Source: an uncultured Pseudomonadota bacterium (GTDB lineage Bacteria > Pseudomonadota > Gammaproteobacteria > Steroidobacterales > Steroidobacteraceae). Taken from it: a DNA stretch of 44,310 nt. The notes below the pieces were generated by a model. It was not told where the DNA came from and did not search any database. It saw nothing but the letters and a program-made list of their open reading frames with translations. Positions 1-8,354 of the stretch are shown one piece after another. Positions within the stretch are counted from its first letter, which is position 1. The number at the start of each line of letters is the position of its first letter. The stretch is from the NCBI GenBank assembly GCA_903838705.1, contig CAILZL010000030.1, positions 1-44,310 on the forward strand, in the 5' to 3' direction. A program made the translations under genes and the position numbers.

Positions 1-174
1 ATCGCTGCCGTTGTTCACCAGGATAACTGTCTTGCCTGCGCCCAGTCCGGTCAGGCCACCTGAGCTGGCCGCTTCACCGCCTACGGTGTAAGTGACCTGC
101 GCTTCGGCAGTTGAATAGCCTGCAAATGCGGCCGCAGCAACAATGGCCAATAAGCCTTTGGTAAACAACTTCAT
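1..174 (-). CDS. Modular secreted protein, N-terminal part only
   Basis: The first 58 codons of a leftward gene that runs off the window. The ATG at 174-172 is preceded by a good ribosome site (AGGGGAA, about 180-186). The product starts with a basic and hydrophobic signal peptide (MKLFTKGLLAIVAAAAFAGY), a likely cleavage site after STAEA, then QVTYTVGG and the start of a glycine/asparagine-rich module with GLGAGKTVILVNNGSD. The same start (signal peptide, AEAQVTY, then GL.AG..V.L.N.G) is seen in the genes at 36434-38191 and 38374-41214, so it belongs to the same family. The function is unknown; it is probably exported to the periplasm or cell surface. How many modules follow, and whether a catalytic domain is attached, lies outside the window. 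Confidence 0.85.
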   Translation of the reverse strand, partial: MKLFTKGLLAIVAAAAFAGYSTAEAQVTYTVGGEAASSGGLTGLGAGKTVILVNNGSD

Positions 175-567
175 CACTTCCCCTGCCTGAATCTTAAAAA
201 CCAGTTTCAAGTGTATCTATCTAAATAATCTGGTCTGGCGGAGCTTAATATAAATCTAATGGAACACGCCGACAATTCTTTACGCATTAAATTGAGTACA
301 GTTTCATGCCTTATGACAAGCCGAAAAGTTTCATTACGTCTGCAGGATTGTCTGCTGGTCTAGCAACAATCCTTATGTATTGTTTGTCAGGTTCAGGCAA
401 GTCGCTCAAATTCCTAAAATTGATCAGAAATTTTGATTGGCTCTATTCAAGATTTGAGGCGTATGCTTTTTCTGTCTTTGCTATGTATTTTTCAAAATTG
501 ATCCGGATAAATTTCTTTATCCGGATCAGGCTGGTAACAGTCACTTAGTTAGTGGGCAACATCAAGC
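175..567. other. Intergenic stretch between modular-protein genes
   Basis: About 390 bases without a convincing gene. It contains the ribosome site and presumably the promoter of the leftward gene ending the window, and the terminator of the next leftward gene at 500-527. An 80-codon open frame on the plus strand (306-548) has no ribosome site, no recognisable motif and reads through the terminator hairpin, so I do not call it. Confidence 0.6.
500..527 (-). terminator. Rho-independent terminator of the modular lipoprotein gene
   Basis: A perfect inverted repeat, GATCCGGATAAA / TTTATCCGGATC, with a 4-base loop. On the minus strand it is followed by CAATTTTG, a short U-tract. It lies 40 bp past the stop codon of the leftward gene ending at 568. 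Confidence 0.75.
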
Positions 568-2583
568 TCAAGGAGGCGAAAGCAGGCAGGAGCCGAAGGG
601 GTCGGTTTGCTCTTTATTGATAATTGGAGTTGAGTCAGATGCGACATTTGTAGGGGCGCTATAAATAGTCCAGAACGGGTCACTCGTGGGTATTCTGGCG
701 TTCGAGGCATCACTGCAATTGCCAGGGAGATTCGTTGCATTATTCGTACATGTCACTACTACGTTACTGATATTGTTACTGGTAATCGTGCCGGAGCCGG
801 CGGACACTGTGCAGGTCTGGCCAACGGGCTGCGACTGCACGGTAACAGCATAAGCGCCCGGGGCAAGTGGTGTGGTGAAGGTAAAGCTGCCATCGGCCTC
901 AGCAGTCAGGGCGTTCGTCCCATTGTTTAACAGAACTACTGACATGCCAGCACCCAGACCGGAGAGGGTGACGCTAACAGTATAGGTTGTGGTTTGGCAG
1001 AGCACCGCCACGTTGTTGATGCTAGTGCTGCCGATACTACCGGAGCCGTTTACAACGAGGCAGGTCTGACCTGCTGGCTGAGTGGCAACTGTGACCAGAT
1101 AATTAGCTCCAGAAGCTACGGCTGTTGTGAAGGTAAACGCTCCGTTGACGGTGATTGATTTTGCATCTGTACCGTTGTTATTCAGTACAACAGTTTTTCC
1201 GGCACCCAAGCCTGTCACGGAACCGCCGACACTAAAACTGTTGGCACATGTGACACTGATATTGTTGACGTTAGTGGTCCCGATAGTGCCTGTGCCATTA
1301 CTTACGCTGCAAATTTGGCCAGCTGGTTGTGTGCCAATAGTTACTAAATATGAAGCGCCAGTTGCCAACGGGGTCGAGAATGTGAAGCTGGTGTTTGAGC
1401 TTACCGGAGTGGAATTAGCTAAATTATTTAGAAGGGTTACTGACTTGCCGGTCGCAAGACCAGTTACGCTACCACCGACAGTGAAACCAGTAGAACAGGA
1501 TATGCTCACATTAATTACATTTGCACTAATACTGTTGCCAATAGCGTTGCTTAAAAAGCAGCTTTGGCCGCTGGGTTGAGTCAAGATAGTAACAATATAA
1601 TTTGTACCAGCACTTAGTGGTGAACCGAATACGAAGGTACTTGCCCCGCTGGCTATTGTTAAGTTGTTGGCACTATTCAATTGAAGTACAAGCCCACTTG
1701 TTGAAAGGCCGGTGACCGTGCCACTGACGGTATAGGTGTTGACGCAGTTAAACGTTACTGTCTGATTGGCGCTGATGTTGCTGCCGGTGGCATTACCAGC
1801 TGTGACCGTGCAGGCTTGGCCGGCTGGGGAGGTGATCGCGACATTCCAGCTGGTACCTGCATTCTGGGCGGCGAAACTGAAGCTGCTGCTGCCAGCCAGA
1901 ACGGTTTGAGCATTGCTGCCATTGTTGGTCAGGGTAACCGAACCGGAATGACCGGTGACCGTGCCACTGACGGTATAGGTGTTGACGCAGTTAAACGTTA
2001 CTGTCTGATTGGCGCTGATATTGCTGCCGGTGGCATTACCAGCTGTGACCGTGCAGGCCTGGCCGGCTGGGGAGGTGATCGCGACATTCCAGCTGGTGCC
2101 TGCATTCTGGGCGGCGAAACTGAAGCTGCTGCTGCCAGCCAGAACGGTTTGAGCATTGCTGCCATTGTTGGTCAGGGTGACCGAACCGGAATGGCCGGTG
2201 ACCGTGCCGCTGACGGTATAGGTGTTGACGCAGGTTACCAGTACAGTATTGACGTTAGTCGCAGCTACTGTACCGGTGCCGCTTAATACGGTGCATATTT
2301 GGTCAGTAGGCTGTGCCGCGACAGTTACTGCATAGGGGTTGCCTGACAGCAGTGTATTTGTGAAAGCAAAGCCACCGTCCACTGTAATCGTCTTTGCGTC
2401 GGTACCATTGTTGCTTAACGTCAGAGTATTGCCGGTACTGAGCCCTGATACATTGCCACCTATGGTATAGGTTGGTGGTGCGCTTGAGGAGGAGCTGTTG
2501 GAGCCACCCGATCCACCGCCGCAGGCCAGCAGAAAAAACGGGAGGGATGCAAGAAACAGATTATGTTTTAAGTGGTAAAACAA
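568..2583 (-). CDS. Modular lipoprotein with seven cysteine-paired repeats
   Basis: A 671-residue lipoprotein. The TTG start at 2583 is supported by AGGA seven bases upstream. The signal sequence ends in the lipobox LLAC (residues about 18-21), followed by a Gly/Ser linker, so an outer-membrane lipid anchor is likely. Seven modules of about 75-81 residues follow. Each begins like TYTVSGTVTG, continues with V.L.NNG and a FTF strand, and ends with QP.GQ.C.V..G.G and a closing V.C, so every module has two cysteines about 20-25 residues apart, probably a disulfide. Modules 2 and 3 are almost identical (see the repeat entry). The last 50 or so residues, with SDPFW, YSAPT, TPII and DPFGSC, leave the module pattern and match the tail of the gene at 36434-38191. 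I do not recognise a named Pfam family. A surface or adhesive structural role is inference. Confidence 0.85.
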   Translation of the reverse strand: MFYHLKHNLFLASLPFFLLACGGGSGGSNSSSSSAPPTYTIGGNVSGLSTGNTLTLSNNGTDAKTITVDGGFAFTNTLLSGNPYAVTVAAQPTDQICTVLSGTGTVAATNVNTVLVTCVNTYTVSGTVTGHSGSVTLTNNGSNAQTVLAGSSSFSFAAQNAGTSWNVAITSPAGQACTVTAGNATGSNISANQTVTFNCVNTYTVSGTVTGHSGSVTLTNNGSNAQTVLAGSSSFSFAAQNAGTSWNVAITSPAGQACTVTAGNATGSNISANQTVTFNCVNTYTVSGTVTGLSTSGLVLQLNSANNLTIASGASTFVFGSPLSAGTNYIVTILTQPSGQSCFLSNAIGNSISANVINVSISCSTGFTVGGSVTGLATGKSVTLLNNLANSTPVSSNTSFTFSTPLATGASYLVTIGTQPAGQICSVSNGTGTIGTTNVNNISVTCANSFSVGGSVTGLGAGKTVVLNNNGTDAKSITVNGAFTFTTAVASGANYLVTVATQPAGQTCLVVNGSGSIGSTSINNVAVLCQTTTYTVSVTLSGLGAGMSVVLLNNGTNALTAEADGSFTFTTPLAPGAYAVTVQSQPVGQTCTVSAGSGTITSNNISNVVVTCTNNATNLPGNCSDASNARIPTSDPFWTIYSAPTNVASDSTPIINKEQTDPFGSCLLSPP
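1711..2196 (-). repeat. Tandem 243-bp duplication within the modular lipoprotein
   Basis: Two head-to-tail copies, 1711-1953 and 1954-2196, with a period of exactly 243 bp (81 codons). A third partial copy starts at 2197. By eye the two full copies differ at only about five bases (for example GATGTTG/GATATTG and GGTACC/GGTGCC). Each encodes a module of the TYTVSGTVTGHSGSVTLTNN type. The near identity at DNA level, unlike the other modules of this gene, points to a recent duplication or gene conversion. Confidence 0.9.
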
Positions 2584-2747
2584 GATAAAATCCTGAAGCG
2601 CGGGTTAAACATCAAAATTAAATAATGACTCTTTAAAGTCTAGCATTCTGACCAATGGATGGCGCATAGTAACACCACGTATGTTTTTATTACGTTGTAG
2701 ATTCCTACAATTTTACAATTGATATTCAAATCACAATTCGAAACAAC

Positions 2748-5213
2748 ATGAAGTTTTTCAACATCAGGGTGGCAGGGGCGTTAGTGTTGGGGTTGTCAAC
2801 TGTGTCTGCCTATGCAGTTGATACTTGGAGTACCACAAAGGGCGTTTTGAACATCCCATTGGTTCAGTACAACGATTCCAATGGTACCAAGACCTATCAG
2901 AACGTGACGGCCGTACTGGGGGGCGTTATTTCAGTGGGGCAGTCCAATTGTTCATCTGCTTCAACCGCTGCAGATACGTTCAGTTCCTCAACAGGCCAGC
3001 TCACTATTCCTGCGGTGACGGTGATTAAGAGTACCGGTTCCGCTAACTACTGCAATGTACAGGTATGGCTGCAGAGTATTACCAGCGTGGGTGGTATCTG
3101 CGCAGATGCGACTTCGTGTTCCAAGTATTTCACACCGGTGCAGTTTGCCAGCACCATGCCTAGAAGTTATTCGCCCACTCTGGCGCTTTTGTCAGGTTCT
3201 TTCACTAATCGCGCCCGCTATTTGATCTCTGATTCAGCAACCGTGAGCAGTTCGGCCAACTACCTGACCATTGGTAACATTTATAACGTTAATGTTCCAT
3301 CAGGCTATGAAGCAACTTCAGGAGATATCCCGAAGTCTGCAACCTATAGTAATTATCTGTCGAAGTTGATTCAGGTCGTGGCTGTCAAGGATGATGGTGT
3401 AAATGCAGATGTGTATTACACATCTAATAAGACTAATTCAACGGGCTACAGGCTTGATTCGCATTTACACCCTAATGAGTCTCTGGATGTAGATGTAGCA
3501 GATGGCAACAAGCTGAAATTCAAAAGAAACATTGGAGTACCAGTTGGTACAGCATTTTCAACTACGACTGCGATCACGCCCATTGTGACGTCGGATGGAT
3601 TTGTCGCTTTCTCATACGACTCTGCTTCTAAGAGGTTGCAGGCGAAGAAACGCTACATCCGTACGGTGGTGCAGGATGTATCAACTGCCTGTACCAAAGC
3701 TCCGTGTTTCAATGCTGCGTTTATCGTCGATACATCCTTTGCTTTAACTGACTACTATGTCAATTTCAGCAGCGGTGCCTATACTCTGGTGTCAAGTGTA
3801 TCCTCGGCAACGCCACTGTACTTCTATTCAGCTTCTGATGGATATACGGTGCCTGCCAGTATGAACCCCACTGGCGAACCATATAGTCCTGATAATCCGG
3901 CTGCGGCCTTCCCCACGGGCTCGAATCTCGGTATGAACGCTACATCAGGAAGTACTACGTCTACTGTTTCTACAACAGAAACGAATTTTGCTTCTTTGTT
4001 GTACACAAAGTATCAGCCTCAAGTGTCCGTGAATGGGGTGACCATGCCGGGAGCAAATGAGTCGACCAAGTCTGCTGCTGATGCTTTCCTGCAAACATTG
4101 AAAATCCAGGTTGAAAGTAATACCTCATGCGTAATTACACCCCCACCCGGAGCGGCTCCTGAAGATCTGCCGGCAGCAGCGTTACGGTACAGTCCAGCGG
4201 TGTATACCGCGTTCAGGGATGCGTTGCTGTCTGGTGCTTTGGTCAGTGATGCGGTATCCGATGGCGCGCCTAATCAGAGGCTGGTCCCTTTTGTGTATTT
4301 TACGAATGAGCAGGACACTGCTACGGGCTGTTACCACCCCTTCATGGTTATAGTCACTTATACCCAAACGGGTGGGCCACATGGCTTGCAGGATATCCCG
4401 GTACCCCCGGCGGCTGGTATGGGTTCAACCAATGTGGCCATGACCCGGTTAACCAATCTGGTGGGGCAGACGATTCGTATTCCAATGCGTAAATATGGGA
4501 ATGTGAGTACCAGTAACTTTACCGCAGTGAACAGTGGTGTTACTGGTTTTACGACAAATTTATGTACTGACGTCTCACCCAAGTGCTCAATTTCTACGGC
4601 GGATACATTCAACTGGGCCAGCTCCAACGATAATGGCATCTCTTATGACGGCGCGCAGATTTTCCCCATCATGAATGCGTCTTTGTTGCCTTCGAGCTGG
4701 AAGGCAGAGCTTAGTGCCTATGGCTGCCACGTTGGACAGGGTGGGGGTGGCGCACATTGTCATGCGGATGGCTTTGTAACCGGCCAAGACAACAGATTGA
4801 CGCTGTATAACGATATTGACTATGCAGGCAGAACGCACCCGCCTCTGGTCGGCTTCGGCTATGATGGAATTGCGCTTTTTGGGCAATATCGTCCTCAAGA
4901 TTCAACGATGCTGGGCGCAGGAGTGCCTTTGGACGCCTTCGGTGGCCATGACCACGATGGCATTGGTTACCATTACCATGCTCATGTGGTGGACATGTCA
5001 ACTAGCCCGTTTGTATATACCTATACCGCCAACGGCAAGACTATCTGCAGTGCGCTGGATCCTAAGTGCATTCCAGGACAGACCTACCAGGGTACCAGCG
5101 GCATCTCCACCCCCACCAAGGTAAGCGTGCTTGTGCAGGGCGCTTGGAAAGGGAACATCGCTGTGGTTCCTTCCTTTAGAACAGGAAATAAGATTTATGC
5201 GGGCCAGAACTAA
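2748..5213 (+). CDS. Secreted YHYH-domain protein (copy 1)
   Basis: An 821-residue exported protein. The signal peptide covers residues 1 to about 23 (VLGLSTVSAYA, then VDTWSTTKG). A short N-terminal domain ([17 protein letters not shown], with two cysteine pairs) is followed by a long Ser/Thr-rich region. The C-terminal part carries the YHYH-family signature: [19 protein letters not shown] near residue 658, then RTHPPLVGFGYDGIALFG, then [13 protein letters not shown] near residues 732-744. The density of His, Cys and Asp in these motifs suggests a metal site, but no activity of the family is known to me. The gene sits divergently from the modular lipoprotein and 187 bp before a full-length paralogue on the same strand. 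No strong ribosome site precedes the ATG. Confidence 0.85.
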   Translation: MKFFNIRVAGALVLGLSTVSAYAVDTWSTTKGVLNIPLVQYNDSNGTKTYQNVTAVLGGVISVGQSNCSSASTAADTFSSSTGQLTIPAVTVIKSTGSANYCNVQVWLQSITSVGGICADATSCSKYFTPVQFASTMPRSYSPTLALLSGSFTNRARYLISDSATVSSSANYLTIGNIYNVNVPSGYEATSGDIPKSATYSNYLSKLIQVVAVKDDGVNADVYYTSNKTNSTGYRLDSHLHPNESLDVDVADGNKLKFKRNIGVPVGTAFSTTTAITPIVTSDGFVAFSYDSASKRLQAKKRYIRTVVQDVSTACTKAPCFNAAFIVDTSFALTDYYVNFSSGAYTLVSSVSSATPLYFYSASDGYTVPASMNPTGEPYSPDNPAAAFPTGSNLGMNATSGSTTSTVSTTETNFASLLYTKYQPQVSVNGVTMPGANESTKSAADAFLQTLKIQVESNTSCVITPPPGAAPEDLPAAALRYSPAVYTAFRDALLSGALVSDAVSDGAPNQRLVPFVYFTNEQDTATGCYHPFMVIVTYTQTGGPHGLQDIPVPPAAGMGSTNVAMTRLTNLVGQTIRIPMRKYGNVSTSNFTAVNSGVTGFTTNLCTDVSPKCSISTADTFNWASSNDNGISYDGAQIFPIMNASLLPSSWKAELSAYGCHVGQGGGGAHCHADGFVTGQDNRLTLYNDIDYAGRTHPPLVGFGYDGIALFGQYRPQDSTMLGAGVPLDAFGGHDHDGIGYHYHAHVVDMSTSPFVYTYTANGKTICSALDPKCIPGQTYQGTSGISTPTKVSVLVQGAWKGNIAVVPSFRTGNKIYAGQN

Positions 5214-5400
5214 ATGGACCCCATATGGTCTTTGGCGAGGGGCTGACAATTATCACTTGGCTACGAGTTATGTCACCTCATCACACGGAACGGGTGAGTG
5301 TGAAGTATAAATGTAGTGCAGGGTTTGAATTAAGCAGTAAAATGAACCGCGGTCGGGTCAATCTATAAAACAGTCGATTGATGTTTCACATACAGAAGCC

Positions 5401-7941
5401 ATGAAAAGTGCCATGAATATTCAAAAAATACTTGCGTCGATTTCCTTGTTGGGGATGGTTGTTTCACCTGCTTACGCCATTGATACTTGGAGTACGACCA
5501 AGGGCGTACTCAACATGCCGCTGGTTCAATACGGCTCCAAGACCTATCAGAATGTCACTGCCGTACTCGGCGGCGTGATTTCAGTAGGTTCGACCTGCTC
5601 GTCCACTTCAACTGCAGCAGATACGCTCAGTTCTTCGACCGGTCAGCTCAGTATTCCAGCGGTCACGGTAACCACCGGTACCGGACCGGTTACTTACTGC
5701 AATGCCCAAGTATGGTTGTCCAGCATTACCAGCGTGGGTGGTGTCTGTGCAAACGCTTCATCATGTGCTCAGTATTTCACCCCGGTTTCTTATGCCAGTA
5801 ACTTGCCGAGAAGTTATGCGCCCAGCTTGACGGTGGCAAGTAATCCGCTGCCAAGCAGTGTTTCACTAACAACAAATCGACTCAGATACCTGATTGGTGA
5901 TTCAAATCCCGTAAGTACTGCAACCAATTTCTTGTCAATTGGCGGTGTGATTACAACTGGCACGGCTACAACCGCAGGGTTCGCCGCCGCATCCAGTACC
6001 ATTCCGTTGTCGTCAACTTATAAAACTTACCTGTCCAAACTGATTCAGGTTGTTGCTGTTTCTGATAACGGAACAAATGCAACTGTTTATGAAACGGCTA
6101 CCAGTGGATATGCCTTTACCGGGTACAGGTTGGACTCCCATCTGCATCCCCTTGAATCGATCGACGTTGACGCGGCTGATTCACTCAAGTTGAAATTCAG
6201 AAGACATCAGGGAAGTAATATTGGTACCAATCCATTACCAGCCTATGGCTACGTGGCTTTTACATATGATACGACCAATCATACCCTCCGGGCTGCCAAG
6301 CGATATCTTCGCACCGCAATTACGGATACCACCCAAAGCGGTTGTTCAGTTTCCAAACCTTGCTACAACTCCACATGGACGATTGATACCGCATTTATAG
6401 GAGCAGGGTATTACGTTAATTATTCTGGTGGTGTTTTCTCACTAGTTCAAAATTCTGCATCAGCCACGCCTTTATATTTCTTCAGTTCTGCTGACAAATA
6501 TGGTGTGCCTTCCTCTATGAATCCAACAGCAACCAACTACACCCAGACCAATACTGCCGCATCGTTTCCATCCAATGGAACTCTTGATCCTTATGCATAC
6601 GTTCAGAGTCAGGAAGCCACTGGAAGTGGTGGTCTCGCTTCAAAATTGTTAAGCACCCATCCTTATTACCAGCAGTATCTGAACCAGGTGTCGGCATCAG
6701 GTCTCTCATCTGTGTCTACTCCGGGTGCCAATGTTTCAACTAAGGCTGCTGCCGATAGTTTTCTGACAACTATTCAAAACTCCCTTGCCAATGACCCTAC
6801 ACCTGGTCATCTGCGCTATGCAGCAGATGTGTATACTGCATTCCGGGATGGTGCGCTCTCAAGGTTCATGGCCAGTGATGCTGCTGCAGATGGTCAGGTA
6901 TACCAGCATCTTGTCCCCTATGTTTATTTTACAAATGAGGTTGGGCCTGATAACAATCACCATCCCTTCATGGTGGTGGTGACCTATACAAATTCGGAAG
7001 GACCAACCGGGTTGTTGGACATACCTGTGCCTCCTGGTGCAGGTTCTGCCGGCTCAACTGGTCCAATGACCCGCTATACCAATCTTACTAGCCAGTCGAT
7101 CAGGATTCCGATGAAGGATTACGGGATAGTTACGGATGTGGCCACTGGAGGAACTACGTGCGGTAGCACCCCATGCACAAAAAATACAAATGCTTGTCCG
7201 AGTGGCACTTCCTGTAATTTATTGTCCGCTTCATCTGGCTCTAAGTGGTTCGTATCCTTGAATACTGATAATTCATCATCGGCAACATACTGTTACAATA
7301 GAGTATGTCCGCCTAGCGATGTTTATAATTACGCCAGTACAGCAGATAATGGGATTCTGATAGATGGGTCATTTATATTCCCGAATTTGAATAACACTCT
7401 GAACCCATCTCAATGGAAGGCTGAACTGTCTGTTTATGGGTGTCATGTAGGCCAGGGTGGTGGCGGGCACCATTGTCATGCTGATGGATTTCAGTCTGGT
7501 CAATCTAATCTGTTGGCTATCTACAACGATCAGGATTATGTGGGCAGGACCCATCCGCCTCTGATTGGCTTCGGATACGATGGTGTTGCATTGTTCGGTA
7601 AGTATCGCGGTGCCCAAGACTCCACTATGCTGGGCTACAATGTGCCTTTGGACAAATTCGGCGGCCATAACCATGATGGTATCGGCTATCACTACCATTC
7701 AGAAACCGTAGACATGGCGGATCCAGGTGCGGGTACCAGTAGCCCGAATTATTCAGTTAATACTTATACTTATTCAGCCAACGGCAAGAACATATGCAGT
7801 GGTCTGAGTCCATCATGTTCGGGAGGGAGTAACCTTCCAACCAAAGTGAACAACTTGTTGAGAGGTGCTTGGGCTGGTGATATAAATTCTGTCCCATCTT
7901 TCATGGATAATTCGGGTGCGAATACCTACTTGGGTAGGTAA
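5401..7941 (+). CDS. Secreted YHYH-domain protein (copy 2)
   Basis: An 846-residue paralogue of the preceding gene, co-linear from end to end. It has a signal peptide ending SPAYA before [19 protein letters not shown], the same N-terminal [17 protein letters not shown] domain, and the YHYH block at the C terminus ([19 protein letters not shown] near residue 679, [13 protein letters not shown] near 754). Relative to copy 1 it carries an extra cysteine-rich insert near residues 584-640 ([27 protein letters not shown]). The two genes have diverged well beyond a recent duplication. A terminator at 7977-8000 ends the unit. Two ATG codons (5401, 5413) could serve as start; the first is preceded by AGAAG. 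Confidence 0.85.
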   Translation: MKSAMNIQKILASISLLGMVVSPAYAIDTWSTTKGVLNMPLVQYGSKTYQNVTAVLGGVISVGSTCSSTSTAADTLSSSTGQLSIPAVTVTTGTGPVTYCNAQVWLSSITSVGGVCANASSCAQYFTPVSYASNLPRSYAPSLTVASNPLPSSVSLTTNRLRYLIGDSNPVSTATNFLSIGGVITTGTATTAGFAAASSTIPLSSTYKTYLSKLIQVVAVSDNGTNATVYETATSGYAFTGYRLDSHLHPLESIDVDAADSLKLKFRRHQGSNIGTNPLPAYGYVAFTYDTTNHTLRAAKRYLRTAITDTTQSGCSVSKPCYNSTWTIDTAFIGAGYYVNYSGGVFSLVQNSASATPLYFFSSADKYGVPSSMNPTATNYTQTNTAASFPSNGTLDPYAYVQSQEATGSGGLASKLLSTHPYYQQYLNQVSASGLSSVSTPGANVSTKAAADSFLTTIQNSLANDPTPGHLRYAADVYTAFRDGALSRFMASDAAADGQVYQHLVPYVYFTNEVGPDNNHHPFMVVVTYTNSEGPTGLLDIPVPPGAGSAGSTGPMTRYTNLTSQSIRIPMKDYGIVTDVATGGTTCGSTPCTKNTNACPSGTSCNLLSASSGSKWFVSLNTDNSSSATYCYNRVCPPSDVYNYASTADNGILIDGSFIFPNLNNTLNPSQWKAELSVYGCHVGQGGGGHHCHADGFQSGQSNLLAIYNDQDYVGRTHPPLIGFGYDGVALFGKYRGAQDSTMLGYNVPLDKFGGHNHDGIGYHYHSETVDMADPGAGTSSPNYSVNTYTYSANGKNICSGLSPSCSGGSNLPTKVNNLLRGAWAGDINSVPSFMDNSGANTYLGR

Positions 7942-7976
7942 TCCGGATTTTCTTTAGGTGTGGGAATTGTTTCGAC

Positions 7977-8000
7977 AAGAGCCACCTACGGGTGGCTCTT
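7977..8000 (+). terminator. Rho-independent terminator after the YHYH pair
   Basis: A perfect 10-bp stem, AAGAGCCACC / GGTGGCTCTT, with loop TACG, 36 bp after the stop of the second YHYH gene, followed by TCAATTG. The T-run is formed mainly by the stem's own 3' arm. Confidence 0.75.
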
Positions 8001-8129
8001 TCAATTGTGGTGGCTTTCTGGTCTGGATTGAGTCTGGCTGGGTTGAATAAATTGCTGTCTGATAGGCATTGCTTCCGATATGATTCGCACCCCGTGTGAC
8101 CATACGGATAGATCGGGGTCACCATCGGT

Positions 8130-8207
<78 letters not shown>

Positions 8208-8354
8208 TTATGATAAAAGCTTTCAATTTTCCAGAAGCATCAGTCGATAATTAAGCAGGCTCAGGTTGAAAACATTGACTTGCATTTCAAGCTTCAAGTC
8301 TCAGAAACCACACGGCATAAAGCGTATAAATAAATCCAAAATGGATGCCGAAAT

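Noticed and set aside
306-548. 80-codon plus-strand open frame
   Set aside because: No ribosome site, no recognisable motif, and it runs through the terminator hairpin at 500-527.
1711-2230. Possible CRISPR array from regular repeats
   Set aside because: The 243-bp units are contiguous, in frame and code for protein modules, with no spacers.
1127-2286. Long plus-strand frames of 150 and 156 codons
   Set aside because: They are antisense shadows of the repetitive modular lipoprotein, whose signal peptide, lipobox and modules are clear.
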